From contig JAEWUC010000008.1 in the NCBI GenBank assembly GCA_023397505.1, positions 769,761 through 833,760 of the forward strand: DNA of 64,000 nucleotides, in the 5' to 3' direction. Each line of letters starts with the position of its first letter. The first letter of the stretch is position 1. The position numbers and the translations under genes are program-made. Source of the stretch: Bacteroidota bacterium (GTDB lineage: Bacteria; Bacteroidota; Ignavibacteria; Ignavibacteriales; Melioribacteraceae). The notes under the pieces were generated by a model. The model had not been told where the DNA came from, did not search any database, and saw nothing but the letters and a program-made list of their open reading frames with translations. Shown here in pieces: positions 18,155-27,188 of the stretch.

Positions 18155-19324
18155 ATGAAAGCAGATATGATTAGCAAATTTCTTATACACTTAACAAAAG
18201 TAGTTCCATTATTTTTAATAGTACTTCTTCCGTACGGAAGCATATCAAAAAGTTTACAATATGATTCAACAAAAGATTCATTAAGATATACTGGCGAAAA
18301 GCATTTAAGGAATATTCGCCAACTTACTTTCGGCGGAAACAATGCCGAGGCGTATTGGAGTTTCGACGATAAACAACTTGTATTTCAAAGCGATTGGGAC
18401 AAAATAAATCCGCAAGGCTGCGATCAAATATTTACATTAAATGTTGACGGTTCCGATTTCGAAAACGGCGAAAAATATAAACTTGTTTCTACCGGAAAAG
18501 GCAGAACTACCTGCAGTTACTTTTTGAAGAATGGAAATGTAATATACGCCTCTACTCACGAAGCAGATGCCAAATGCCCCGAATCGGTAATGTTTTCGGG
18601 CGGAAGATACGTTTGGCCGATTTATAATAGTTATGATATTTATATGACTAACGCCGACGGCTCAAAGCATAAATTATTGATAGGCGGCAAAGGTTACGAT
18701 GCAGAAGCAACAGTTTCTCAAGATGGAAAGTACATTATTTTTACTTCTACACGTTCAGGCGATCTTGAATTATGGCGATATGAAATTGCAACCGGGGAAT
18801 ATTTACAGTTAACAAATACCCTCGGTTACGACGGAGGTGCATTTTTTTCGAACGATTCAAAACATATTGTTTGGCGTGCAAGCAGACCCGAAGGCGGAGA
18901 TGCCGAATCATATAAAAAACTTTTAGCTGAAGGATTAGTAGAACCGAAGGAATTGAATATTTTTATTGCCGATATCGACGGAAAAAATGTTAAACAAGTA
19001 ACAGATTTGCCGGGTGCAAACTGGGCGCCGTTTTTTCACCCAAGCGGAAATAAACTTTTGTTCTGCTCGAACCACCATTCGCTCGATAAAGGCGGAAGAG
19101 TGTTCGATATTTTTATGATTAATGTTGACGGTACTAATCTCGAACAAATTACTAACTCCGGTACGTTCGATGCATTCCCGATGTTTTCATTTGACGGATC
19201 GAAACTTGTGTTTTGTTCGAACAGAAATACTGAAAGAAAACAATCGCGCGATACAAATATTTTTATTGCCGATTGGATTGAAGAACCCGAAGAAGTTGAT
19301 GTAAATTTTAAGTCATTACGTTGA
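18155..19324 (+). CDS. exported PD40/TolB-like beta-propeller protein
   Basis: 389 residues with an N-terminal hydrophobic export segment (FLIHLTKVVPLFLIVLLPYG). Six PD40 blades follow, for example WSFDDKQLVFQSD, VSQDGKYIIFTSTRSGD, FSNDSKHIVWRAS, HPSGNKLLFCSN and FSFDGSKLVFCSN. This is the TolB/WD40-like propeller seen in periplasmic protein-binding and peptidase-associated proteins; no peptidase domain is attached here. Its placement right after lgt, with 4 bases between, suggests a shared transcript. Substrate or partner is unknown. Confidence 0.8.
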   Translation: MKADMISKFLIHLTKVVPLFLIVLLPYGSISKSLQYDSTKDSLRYTGEKHLRNIRQLTFGGNNAEAYWSFDDKQLVFQSDWDKINPQGCDQIFTLNVDGSDFENGEKYKLVSTGKGRTTCSYFLKNGNVIYASTHEADAKCPESVMFSGGRYVWPIYNSYDIYMTNADGSKHKLLIGGKGYDAEATVSQDGKYIIFTSTRSGDLELWRYEIATGEYLQLTNTLGYDGGAFFSNDSKHIVWRASRPEGGDAESYKKLLAEGLVEPKELNIFIADIDGKNVKQVTDLPGANWAPFFHPSGNKLLFCSNHHSLDKGGRVFDIFMINVDGTNLEQITNSGTFDAFPMFSFDGSKLVFCSNRNTERKQSRDTNIFIADWIEEPEEVDVNFKSLR

Positions 19325-19388
19325 AAAGGATGTTCTATAATTCATAAAGCAACAAGGCGTTTATTACTGAGTAAAACAGAGGGAAATA

Positions 19389-19814
19389 ATGACGGAAAAA
19401 GATTTCGCTTCAAAATGGACAGACCTTGTTAAAGGAGAATTAAAAAATTTTCCTGACGATTTTATAGGCAAAGACAAATGCGAAGAAATAATACTTCCCG
19501 GTAAAATTCTTTTTCTGCCGTCACCGCTTTTTAATTGTTACCAAATTATCGACGAAGCCGGGGAAACAATATATTCGACAGACGACCACTATAGAGCCAA
19601 ATATATAATTTATGCGAACAGGACAAAACCGGTAAATCTTAAAATGCCTGTTACCGATTTGCGTGTTTACGAAGTAGTTCGTGATTACGAAAAATATCTC
19701 GATAGCATTCTTAAAGAAATTGAAACTGATTTTAAAATCACTTTCCCAAACTCAAAAGGATTTAAAAGAACATCCGCACAAATATTTAATTCACTAAACC
19801 TTATCCGCCATTAA
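19389..19814 (+). CDS. small cytoplasmic protein of unknown function
   Basis: 141 residues, no signal peptide or membrane helix. It is acidic and lysine-rich with an alpha/beta appearance (LPGKILFLPSPLFNCYQIID, then KYIIYANRTKPVNLKMP). GAGGG is 5 bases before the ATG. It lies 5 bases before the RsmF-like methyltransferase and reads in the same direction, so it may be a partner in RNA modification, but nothing in the sequence proves this. Confidence 0.6.
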   Translation: MTEKDFASKWTDLVKGELKNFPDDFIGKDKCEEIILPGKILFLPSPLFNCYQIIDEAGETIYSTDDHYRAKYIIYANRTKPVNLKMPVTDLRVYEVVRDYEKYLDSILKEIETDFKITFPNSKGFKRTSAQIFNSLNLIRH

Positions 19815-19819
19815 CTAAA

Positions 19820-21247
19820 TTGATTGAATTAAGCGAAAACATAACCGACTACATTTCAAAACATTTCGGCAGCGGTTATTTAGAAAATTACAAAAGCTAT
19901 TTCAACGGCGATTATAAACCTTACTTAAGAATATCGCCTTTCACCAATGCGGAATCACTCAGAGAAAATCTAAAACGTTATGAAATTGAATTGGAGAAGA
20001 TTGAAAACATTTCGAACGCATTTAGAATTCTTAATGGCGAAAAAGCAGCAGGCAAAACCCTCGAATTTATTCTTGGCCAATATTATCTTCAAAGTTTATC
20101 GTCAATGATTCCCGCAATTGTTTTAAATCCCAGCGGGAGTGATGCTGTTTTGGATATGTGCGCGGCCCCCGGTTCAAAAACAACACAGCTTGCGGAATTA
20201 ATGAATAACAAGGGAACATTGATTGCAAACGAAGTTTCATTGGAAAGAATGAAAATCCTTGTATTTAATATCGATAAGATGAATTTTGTAAATATCGGTG
20301 TGATGAAAAATAAAGGAGAGTTGTTAAGTAAAGTATTCGAAAACAGATTTGATAAAATACTTGTTGATGCACCGTGCAGTGCGCTCGGCATTACTCAAAA
20401 AAAAGGCGAAGTAAGCAATTGGTGGAATGAAAAAAAAGTTCAGGGCATTGCGGAAATCCAATACAAACTTCTTGTCAGCGCGATTAAAATGTGCAAAGTA
20501 GGCGGTGAGATAGTTTATTCAACTTGTACAATATCCTTAGAAGAAAACGAACTTGTACTTGATAAAATATTGAGAAAATATCCGGTTGAGTTAATTGATA
20601 TCGAATTACCCGTAAAGAATCACGAAGCTTTCACAAAGTATTATGACGAAGAAATTAATCCCCAGATTTCAAAAGCCCGGAGAATTCTTCCCTGGGAAAT
20701 CGGTTCGGAAGGTTTTTTTGTTGCCAAGTTTAGAAAAATAAGCGAAGCCGATTCATCCGAAAAATTTTCACGAATCGATAAAAAACATGAACTAATAAAA
20801 TCTTCAAGCGGAAAAATCAAAAATGTTATTTTATATCTGAGCGATTATTACGGCATTAACAAAGAAATTTTTAATGATTACAAATATCTCCTTAAACAGG
20901 AAGATATTTATTTTGTTGACAAAGATTGGCAATCCGATAATTTAGAAATGTTCATGCGTATAGGGTCCAAACTCGGCTCGATTGATAAAAGGCAGAGCGT
21001 ACAACTTCACACTTTGGGCGCGCAAACATTGGGTAATTTCGCAAAGCAAAATTGTGTTAATCTCGAAGATATTTCTGAATTAACTATTTATTTTGAAGGA
21101 AGAATAATTAAAAGAAATTTCGGCGAAGCCGGTCAAAAAATTGTGAAGTATGAAAATTATATTTTAGGAACCGGTGTAGCTTCAAGCGAAGGTTTGAAAA
21201 GTCAATTCCCGCGTGCGTTTAGAACTCAAGAAATTATTTTTAAATAA
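19820..21247 (+). CDS. RsmF/NOL1-NOP2-sun family RNA m5C methyltransferase
   Basis: 475 residues from TTG 19820. The SAM-binding core shows DMCAAPGSKTTQLAE (near 112), NEVSLERMKILVFN, the catalytic-loop DAPCSALGI (Cys near 185) and STCT with the second catalytic Cys near 235, the two-cysteine arrangement of the family. The C-terminal third (about 300-475) resembles the RsmF extra domains including a PUA-like end (GRIIKRNFGEAGQKIVKYEN). Such enzymes methylate cytosine C5 in 16S rRNA (RsmF, C1407 in E. coli) or tRNA; the target here is not determined. The gene ends at the A-tract of the convergent glnA terminator. Confidence 0.85.
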   Translation: MIELSENITDYISKHFGSGYLENYKSYFNGDYKPYLRISPFTNAESLRENLKRYEIELEKIENISNAFRILNGEKAAGKTLEFILGQYYLQSLSSMIPAIVLNPSGSDAVLDMCAAPGSKTTQLAELMNNKGTLIANEVSLERMKILVFNIDKMNFVNIGVMKNKGELLSKVFENRFDKILVDAPCSALGITQKKGEVSNWWNEKKVQGIAEIQYKLLVSAIKMCKVGGEIVYSTCTISLEENELVLDKILRKYPVELIDIELPVKNHEAFTKYYDEEINPQISKARRILPWEIGSEGFFVAKFRKISEADSSEKFSRIDKKHELIKSSSGKIKNVILYLSDYYGINKEIFNDYKYLLKQEDIYFVDKDWQSDNLEMFMRIGSKLGSIDKRQSVQLHTLGAQTLGNFAKQNCVNLEDISELTIYFEGRIIKRNFGEAGQKIVKYENYILGTGVASSEGLKSQFPRAFRTQEIIFK

Positions 21248-21271
21248 AAAAAAGGCGACTCGTGAGTCGCC
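21246..21271 (-). terminator. rho-independent terminator of the lrp-glnA transcript
   Basis: A GC-rich 7-bp stem (GGCGACT 21254-21260; AGTCGCC 21265-21271) is followed on the minus strand by eight T (complement of 21246-21253). It lies 25 bases past the glnA stop and abuts the end of the convergent methyltransferase gene. Confidence 0.85.
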
Positions 21272-21296
21272 CATACGTTATAATATTCAGCATTAA

Positions 21297-22721
21297 TTAA
21301 ACATCAAAATACTGTTCGAATTCAAACGGGGTAGGTCTTAAAGCCGCCGGCTTAATTTCCTTTTCGGTTTTATACTTAATCCAGGTTTGAATAACATCTT
21401 CTGTAAACACATCACCCTTCAATAAGAAGTCGTGATCTGCTTCGAGAGCTTTGAGAGCGTGTCCCAAAGATTCCGGAGTTGAAGGAACATCTTTCAATTC
21501 TTCAGGCGACATATCATAAATATCTTTATCAAGCGGTTCGCCCGGATCAATTCTGTTCATAATACCGTCGAGTCCTGCCATTAAGACAGCGGAGAAAGCG
21601 AGATACGGATTTGCAGAAGGATCGGGGCATCGGAATTCGATTCTTTTTGCTTTCGGAGAATTACCAAAAGGAATTCTTATCGATGCACTTCTATTGTTCG
21701 ATGAATACGCTAAGTTAACCGGAGCTTCAAATCCCGGAACAAGTCGCTTGTATGAATTTAAAGTCGGATTAGTAATTGCTAAAAGTGCAGGAGCGTGTTT
21801 TATTAATCCGCCGATAAAATGCAGAGACATTTCGCTTAAACCTGCATAACCGCCGCCTGCAAATAAAGGTTTTCCTTTAGACCACAAGCTTACATGAACG
21901 TGCATACCGCTGCCGTTGTCGCCGAATAATGGTTTAGGCATATATGTAACAGTTTTGCCTGCTTTCTTTGCGGTGTTTTTAACAATATACTTGAACATCA
22001 ATAATTGATCTGCGGCTTTTAACATTGGAGCAAACTTCATATCAATTTCGCACTGTCCGCCGCTTGCAACTTCGTGGTGCTGCGCTTCAACTTCAATCCC
22101 GACATTTTCAAGATTCAGAACCATATCGTTGCGAAGATCCATTAATTGATCTGTTGGAGGAACAGGGAAATAACCTTCCTTAAATCTTGGTTTGTAACCG
22201 AGGTTGGGATTCTCTTCGCGTCCGCTGTTCCATTTTCCTTCAATAGAATCAACTGAATAGAAAGAAAAGTTTGGACCCGAATCAAAACGAACATCATCAA
22301 AAACGAAAAATTCTGCTTCCGGTCCGAAATAAGCAACATCGGCAATACCGGTAGATTTCAAATAAGCTTCAGCTTTTTGAATTATGTTTCTGGGGCAGCG
22401 GCTGTATTTTTCTTTTGTTGCCGGTTCGTAAACATCGCAGATTAATGAAATTGTCGGTGCAATAACAAACGGATCCAAAAACATCGTTTCCGGGTCGGGT
22501 ATTATAAGCATATCGCTTTCGTTAATTGCTTTCCAGCCGCGGATTGATGAACCGTCGAACCCATAACCATTTTCGAATGAACTTGCTTCAAATTGGCTTA
22601 CCGGAACTGTAAAGTGTTGCCATTGTCCCGGGAAATCCATGAACTTAAAATCAACAAACTGAATTTTGTTGTCCTTGACATAGGATAGTACTTTGTCAAC
22701 TGATGATTCTGACTTGCCCAT
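21297..22721 (-). CDS. glnA: glutamine synthetase, type I
   Basis: 474 residues, the bacterial GSI length. It forms glutamine from glutamate, ammonia and ATP. Visible signatures: FVDFKFMDFPGQWQHFTVP, the beta-Grasp GYGFDGSSIRGW near residue 55, the metal-site GPEAEFFVFD, the ATP-binding FGDNGSGMHVHVSLW near 267, the glutamate-site NPTLNSYKRLVPGFEAP near 320, and the DKDIYDM segment near 398, where enzymes of the I-beta class carry the adenylylated tyrosine. The tyrosine is present, so adenylylation is possible. The gene follows an Lrp-type regulator by 9 bases in one operon, with a strong terminator behind it. Confidence 0.96.
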   Translation of the reverse strand: MGKSESSVDKVLSYVKDNKIQFVDFKFMDFPGQWQHFTVPVSQFEASSFENGYGFDGSSIRGWKAINESDMLIIPDPETMFLDPFVIAPTISLICDVYEPATKEKYSRCPRNIIQKAEAYLKSTGIADVAYFGPEAEFFVFDDVRFDSGPNFSFYSVDSIEGKWNSGREENPNLGYKPRFKEGYFPVPPTDQLMDLRNDMVLNLENVGIEVEAQHHEVASGGQCEIDMKFAPMLKAADQLLMFKYIVKNTAKKAGKTVTYMPKPLFGDNGSGMHVHVSLWSKGKPLFAGGGYAGLSEMSLHFIGGLIKHAPALLAITNPTLNSYKRLVPGFEAPVNLAYSSNNRSASIRIPFGNSPKAKRIEFRCPDPSANPYLAFSAVLMAGLDGIMNRIDPGEPLDKDIYDMSPEELKDVPSTPESLGHALKALEADHDFLLKGDVFTEDVIQTWIKYKTEKEIKPAALRPTPFEFEQYFDV

Positions 22722-22730
22722 AATAACTCC

Positions 22731-23186
22731 TTACTTTGATTGAATGTTTAAACTCGTTGTCTCTTTGATAGTAGACAGCACAAAACTTGTAACAGTTCTG
22801 GTAACGCCGGGCCAGGCTTGAATTTTACTTAATAGATTTTCCAAATCTTTTGTTTCTTTAACCAGAGCTTTTAAGATGTGCGATCCATCGCCGAGAACGG
22901 AATAACATTCAAGTATTTCGGGAGTTTTGTTGATATGATCGGAAAACTTTTCGTAATTCTTCGAAGAATCCATAATAACCAATATGAAAGCCATTATGTC
23001 GTAACCGAATTTGTGCTTGTTAATTTTAGCATAATATCCTTCGATAACTTTGTGTTCTTCAAGTTTTTTTAGCCGATCGCTTAATGATGGAAGCGATAAA
23101 CCGATTGCTTCTGCAAGCTCGCTTCTTTTTGTTCTTCCATTTTCTTGGAGCTTGTTTAGAATGGTAATGTCTAAGTCATCTAGCAT
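22731..23186 (-). CDS. Lrp/AsnC-family transcriptional regulator
   Basis: 151 residues. The N-terminal winged helix is LDDLDITILNKLQENGRTKR followed by SELAEAIGLSLPSLSDRLKKLE (residues 2-45), and the C-terminal RAM/AsnC ligand-binding domain follows (IMAFILVIMDSSKNYEKFSD, GDGSHILKALV). Lrp proteins bind amino acids and switch oligomer state. It is the first gene of a two-gene operon with glnA, so an amino-acid-responsive control of nitrogen assimilation, probably including its own promoter, is the natural inference. Confidence 0.93.
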   Translation of the reverse strand: MLDDLDITILNKLQENGRTKRSELAEAIGLSLPSLSDRLKKLEEHKVIEGYYAKINKHKFGYDIMAFILVIMDSSKNYEKFSDHINKTPEILECYSVLGDGSHILKALVKETKDLENLLSKIQAWPGVTRTVTSFVLSTIKETTSLNIQSK

Positions 23187-23228
23187 GTCGTCTTCTAAAT
23201 TATTTAGGAAATAGTTAATTAATGGCTC

Positions 23229-23260
23229 AAAATATAAGGCATGCTTTCGCGAAATGCAAA
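23229..23260 (-). promoter_or_regulatory. promoter of the lrp-glnA operon (TTTG-N20-TATATTTT)
   Basis: On the minus strand TTTG (23260-23257), exactly 20 bases, then TATATTTT (23236-23229), followed by G. This fits the spacing used by other genes here and places initiation about 35 bases before the lrp start. Confidence 0.6.
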
Positions 23261-23408
23261 TTGGAAAAACGGATTATCCAAGCTGATGAAAAAGTCTATA
23301 AAAGTGCGTTTATGAGCTCTTTTCGTTTAATTTTCAAGCGATTCATGGTTCAAAAAAATACTATATGACATTTTAATCTCTGTCATTTTTGAAATAATGT
23401 TCAATCAA

Positions 23409-24548
23409 TTATTCTAAGACATTAAAACGTAATTTCTCCAAAATCTCTTTTACCCGGTCGTTTTTTTGTGTCTGTTTTATATAATAATTCAAAAATTCTC
23501 TTCGGATATAATACTTCTTTCGTAACTCATCAAAATACTTTTCACGGGATTCAATTCCAGGTAATAGTGATTTCTTCAAATCACTGCTGTCTCTACTTAT
23601 GTCGTAAATGTTTTTTGTTAGAAGATTAAATTCATTTTCAAAATTATTACCGGTATTAAACAATAAAGTATCGTTTTCAATTGCGGGGTAGTTCGGCTGC
23701 CAATCTTTTTTTATTTTTAAAAAAGCACAAAGTTTATCGTGAATTATTTTTGTACCGTTAATTTTTCCCTCGAAAGAATAACCGGCAATGTGCGGTGTGC
23801 CAATGTCGACTAATTCCAAAAGTTCGGGAATAAAATTCGGTTCGCCTTCCCAAACATCGAGAACTGCAAAGAGATCAGATTTTTTTTTCAATCTTTTTAA
23901 CAACGTGTTATTATCTATAACAGGACCGCGTGAAGAATTGATAAGCATTGTGCCGCTTTTAATTTTGTTGATGCTAGCTTCATTTAATAAATGTACAGTT
24001 TTATCAATACCCGATTTATTTAACGGAACATGAAAAGTTATAACGTCTGCCGAAAGCGTCTCATCCAATGAACAAAAAATTTTTTCAGTTGAATTTCTTT
24101 CAAGAGGAGGGTCGTTGATTAGTACCTTCATTCCCAATGCTTCTGCAAATCTTACAACCTTCGAACCGACATTGCCGTAACCTATAACGCCGATTGTTAA
24201 TTCGGTAAAATTTTTATTAAACTTTTCCAAATATTGATTTATTGCACAAACCACATATTCGGCAACAGAAAATGCATTGCACCCGGCTGCGTCGGCAAAA
24301 TATATATTTTCTTTTTCTAAATAAGATTTATCAACATGATCCGTTCCTATTGTTGCGGTGCCAACAAATTTAACTTTTGTGCTATTCAAAAGCTGCTCAT
24401 CAACTTTAGTGATAGAGCGGACAATCAAAACATCGGCATCTTTTAGCATTTCGTTTGAAATAGTGCGTCCGTGGGCTAAAACAATATCACCGAATTTTCC
24501 AAAAGCTTCTTTGCCTTGCGGAATATTTTCATCGACAACAAGTTTCAT
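23409..24548 (-). CDS. pdxB: erythronate-4-phosphate dehydrogenase
   Basis: 379 residues, a D-2-hydroxyacid dehydrogenase. PdxB oxidises 4-phosphoerythronate in the DXP-dependent pyridoxal-phosphate pathway. It starts with MKLVVDENIPQGKEAFGKFG, contains FVGTATIGTDHVD, AAGCNAFSVAEYVV (a PdxB hallmark), the NAD-binding GVIGYGNVGSKVV near 125, the catalytic Arg region SSRGPVIDN, the Glu in DVWEGEP and His in TPHIAGYSFEGK. The length and the C-terminal extension of about 90 residues separate it from phosphoglycerate dehydrogenase. Its product links to PLP enzymes generally; no other pdx gene is nearby. Confidence 0.93.
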   Translation of the reverse strand: MKLVVDENIPQGKEAFGKFGDIVLAHGRTISNEMLKDADVLIVRSITKVDEQLLNSTKVKFVGTATIGTDHVDKSYLEKENIYFADAAGCNAFSVAEYVVCAINQYLEKFNKNFTELTIGVIGYGNVGSKVVRFAEALGMKVLINDPPLERNSTEKIFCSLDETLSADVITFHVPLNKSGIDKTVHLLNEASINKIKSGTMLINSSRGPVIDNNTLLKRLKKKSDLFAVLDVWEGEPNFIPELLELVDIGTPHIAGYSFEGKINGTKIIHDKLCAFLKIKKDWQPNYPAIENDTLLFNTGNNFENEFNLLTKNIYDISRDSSDLKKSLLPGIESREKYFDELRKKYYIRREFLNYYIKQTQKNDRVKEILEKLRFNVLE

Positions 24549-24606
24549 ATTTATCCCGAATTTTGTGCATAAATATACATAAAAGATAAAACCATTTTTA
24601 ACGCAA

Positions 24607-24638
24607 TTTGAATAGCCATTTCCAATTGCTTATCTTTG
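24607..24638 (+). promoter_or_regulatory. promoter of aspS (TTTG-N20-TATCTTTG)
   Basis: TTTG at 24607-24610 and TATCTTTG at 24631-24638 with 20 bases between: a full match to the Bacteroidota sigma-factor consensus. It is divergent from pdxB and about 37 bases before the aspS start. Confidence 0.7.
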
Positions 24639-24675
24639 CGCCTAAATTTTTAATAGAAGGAGAAGCACGGACTTT

Positions 24676-26442
24676 ATGAAATTTAGGAAAAGAACACATA
24701 CTTGCGGAGATTTGCGCGAATCTAACATTGGCGAACGCGTTGTTTTAAATGGCTGGGTTGCTATACGCCGCGACCTCGGCGGAGTTATTTTTATTGAGAT
24801 GCGCGATCGTTACGGAATTACTCAAGTTGTTTTTGAGCCTTCGTTTAACGAAGAAGCGCATGAACACGCCAAAAAGCTTCGAACAGAATTTGTTATTTCG
24901 GTTGAAGGCACTGTTCGCAAAAGACCCGAAGGAACTGAAAATCCATTGTTGCCCACGGGTATAATAGATGTTATGGTTGACAAACTTATAATTTTAAACC
25001 AAGCCGAAACAACTCCTTTCGCAATTGAAGATGGAATTGACGTTCACGAGGATTTAAGATTGAAATATAGATACCTTGATCTGCGCAGAACAGAAATGCA
25101 AAAGAATTTATTGCTGCGCCATAAAATGTATCGACTTACACGCAAATATTTTGACGCCAATAACTTTGTTGAAATTGAAACTCCAATACTTATGAAAAGT
25201 ACTCCAGAAGGCGCGCGCGATTTTCTTGTACCGAGCAGAATGCACAAAGGAAAATTTTATGCGCTGCCGCAATCCCCGCAGCAATATAAACAGATACTTA
25301 TGGTTGCAGGGTACGACCGCTATTATCAAATTGTGAGATGTTTTCGTGATGAAGATTTACGCGCCGACCGCCAGTATGAATTTACGCAGATAGATGTTGA
25401 GATGTCCTTTGTTGATGTTGAAGATATTTTTGAAGTTGTTGAAGGTTTGATGAAAGAATTTTTCAAAGATATTTTAAATCAAGATTTGCAATTGCCAATT
25501 CCGCGTTTAAGTTTTGATGTTGCTATGGAAAAATACGGCAGCGACAAACCGGATTTAAGATTCGGCTTGGAAATGATTACGCTTAATGATGTGTTTCATA
25601 ATTCCGAATTTAAAGTGTTTAAAGATTCGGTTGAAAAAAATGGTGTAGTTACAGGTTTGCTTGCTAAAGGATGTGGGGATTATACACGTAATCAATTGGA
25701 TAATTTAACTGACTTTGCAAAAAAACTCGGTGCAGGCGGATTGATTTGGATGAGAGTTAAAGAAAACGAAATAGAAGCGCCGATAGCCAAATTTTTGAGC
25801 GATGAAGAAAAACAAAATCTTAGAACTGCAATGAATGCCGAAGCAGGGGATTTAATTTTTATTCTAACAGGTCCAAAATTAAAAACGCTTTCTATTATGG
25901 GAAATCTACGTTTGGAAATGGCGAAGAGAATGAATTTAATTCAACCTGATTCTCCCAATGCACTTTTGTGGGTAACGGATTTTCCATTGTTCGAATGGGA
26001 TGAAGAAACAAAAAGATATTACGCAATGCATCACCCGTTTACTTCACCAAGAATTGAAGATATTCCTTTTATGGAAACCGATCCGGGAAAAGTTAAAGCG
26101 CGTGCATACGATTTAGTATTGAACGGAAATGAAATTGCAGGCGGAAGTATTCGTATTCACGATTCGGAATTACAGGCAAATATGTTTAAAGCTCTCGGCA
26201 TAGGCGATGAGGAAGCTAAAGAAAAATTCGGCTTTTTAATGAATGCATTCAAATATGGCGCACCGCCGCACGGCGGTATTGCTTTTGGGTTCGATAGATT
26301 GGCTATGTTGTTTGCGGGTAAATCATCAATCCGCGATGTAATTGCTTTCCCCAAAACTTCAAGCGGAATTTCCTTAATGGATGATTCGCCTTCCAATGTT
26401 GATGAGCACCAGCTTAAAGAACTTCATATTAAGATTAGATAA
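24676..26442 (+). CDS. aspS: aspartyl-tRNA synthetase
   Basis: 588 residues, the length of the bacterial class IIb enzyme that charges tRNA-Asp. It has the N-terminal OB-fold anticodon-binding domain (NGWVAIRRDLGGVIFIEMRD), motif 1 near 145, the motif 2 region RYYQIVRCFRDEDLRADRQ followed by EFTQIDVE, the bacterial GAD insertion (about 290-410) and motif 3 GGIAFGFDRLAML near 535. An AGAAGGAGAAG site precedes the ATG. Discrimination between AspRS and the non-discriminating AspRS/AsnRS type cannot be settled by eye. Confidence 0.97.
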   Translation: MKFRKRTHTCGDLRESNIGERVVLNGWVAIRRDLGGVIFIEMRDRYGITQVVFEPSFNEEAHEHAKKLRTEFVISVEGTVRKRPEGTENPLLPTGIIDVMVDKLIILNQAETTPFAIEDGIDVHEDLRLKYRYLDLRRTEMQKNLLLRHKMYRLTRKYFDANNFVEIETPILMKSTPEGARDFLVPSRMHKGKFYALPQSPQQYKQILMVAGYDRYYQIVRCFRDEDLRADRQYEFTQIDVEMSFVDVEDIFEVVEGLMKEFFKDILNQDLQLPIPRLSFDVAMEKYGSDKPDLRFGLEMITLNDVFHNSEFKVFKDSVEKNGVVTGLLAKGCGDYTRNQLDNLTDFAKKLGAGGLIWMRVKENEIEAPIAKFLSDEEKQNLRTAMNAEAGDLIFILTGPKLKTLSIMGNLRLEMAKRMNLIQPDSPNALLWVTDFPLFEWDEETKRYYAMHHPFTSPRIEDIPFMETDPGKVKARAYDLVLNGNEIAGGSIRIHDSELQANMFKALGIGDEEAKEKFGFLMNAFKYGAPPHGGIAFGFDRLAMLFAGKSSIRDVIAFPKTSSGISLMDDSPSNVDEHQLKELHIKIR

Positions 26443-26456
26443 TATTTTCTTTCTTG

Positions 26457-26492
26457 CCTTATTGCCGTTGGCTTAAACCAACGGCAATAAGG
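26457..26492. repeat. 15-bp perfect palindrome downstream of aspS
   Basis: CCTTATTGCCGTTGG (26457-26471), a 6-base loop CTTAAA and CCAACGGCAATAAGG (26478-26492). There is no T-tract on either strand, so it is not a canonical terminator. The shape resembles REP-type elements mobilised by TnpA-REP enzymes, but I see no second copy in the window. Confidence 0.5.
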
Positions 26493-26614
26493 ACATGTAA
26501 AACTTACCGAAGCATGCTTCAAACCTTAATTTCAGTTAAATTTCTGTTTGTAAAAATCTATCTCTTTCTTATATTAAACACAGTTTGTAGGAAAAATTTA
26601 CCACTTTCTACATC

Positions 26615-26629
26615 TGGTTCGATATTTGA
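26615..26629 (+). promoter_or_regulatory. sigma-54-like -24/-12 element before pilin gene 1
   Basis: TGGTTCG (26615-26621) and TTGA (26626-26629) with the GG-N10-G spacing of sigma-54 promoters; 8 of the 11 consensus bases TGGCACG-N4-TTGC match. GATATTTG at 26621-26628 could instead be a housekeeping -7 box with TTTA 20 bases upstream, so the reading is not unique. Confidence 0.4.
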
Positions 26630-26695
26630 AAAAGTGTAAGCAAGTTTGTTGTAGTTGAATTTAGTAATTAATTCAATTCCATAATAGGAGATTTT

Positions 26696-27079
26696 GTGGG
26701 ACAACAGCAGTTGCTTTTAATAGTACTCGGTATAATTATAGTCGGTATAGCAATAATTATGGGTATAACACTTTTCCAGGCAAATGCCGTTGAAGCAAAG
26801 CGCAATAATGTTACCAACGAACTTGTAAACCTTGCATCCCATGCCCAGCAATTCTTTTTAAAACCAAAAGCTTTAGGCGGCGGCGCAAGAAATTTTACAG
26901 GTTGGAAAATCCCAAACGAATTAACAACAACAGCAAATGGGCATTATACAATTGAAAGTATTGCCGAAGATGAATTAGTAATACTTGGTACGGGCAATGA
27001 AGTTGTTACAGGTAATGACTCTGTAAAAGTAAGTATTACAATAAATGCAACTGAGTTTAAAACAAAAATAATTAACTAA
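26696..27079 (+). CDS. atypical type IV pilin-like protein 1
   Basis: 127 residues from GTG 26696, preceded by AGGAG. The first 30 residues (MGQQQLLLIVLGIIIVGIAI followed by IMGITLFQANA) have the layout of a processed type IV pilin: a minimal leader ending in Gly2, then a polar triplet and a 20-residue hydrophobic helix continuing into a soluble region. Residue 5 after Gly is Leu rather than the usual Glu, and the leader is only two residues, so ordinary pilin profiles may miss it. The soluble part shares ALGGG, a tryptophan, IP.L.T..NG.Y and a short C-terminal beta region with pilin 2. Position before the PilC-PilB-PilT cluster supports a filament subunit role. Confidence 0.72.
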   Translation: MGQQQLLLIVLGIIIVGIAIIMGITLFQANAVEAKRNNVTNELVNLASHAQQFFLKPKALGGGARNFTGWKIPNELTTTANGHYTIESIAEDELVILGTGNEVVTGNDSVKVSITINATEFKTKIIN

Positions 27080-27105
27080 ACAAAACAATAGTATAAATTG
27101 CAAAC

Positions 27106-27120
27106 TGGCACGAATATAGT
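27106..27120 (+). promoter_or_regulatory. sigma-54-like -24/-12 element before pilin gene 2
   Basis: TGGCACG (27106-27112) is a perfect -24 box; TAGT (27117-27120) at the correct distance is a poor -12 box (2 of 4). In total 9 of 11 consensus bases match. The pilin 2 start is 69 bases downstream. Confidence 0.4.
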
Positions 27121-27188
27121 TCCATCATATAAAAATGTCATTCGTTGTTCAATTAAATAATTTATAACACAAACAAAAGGAGTACAAA

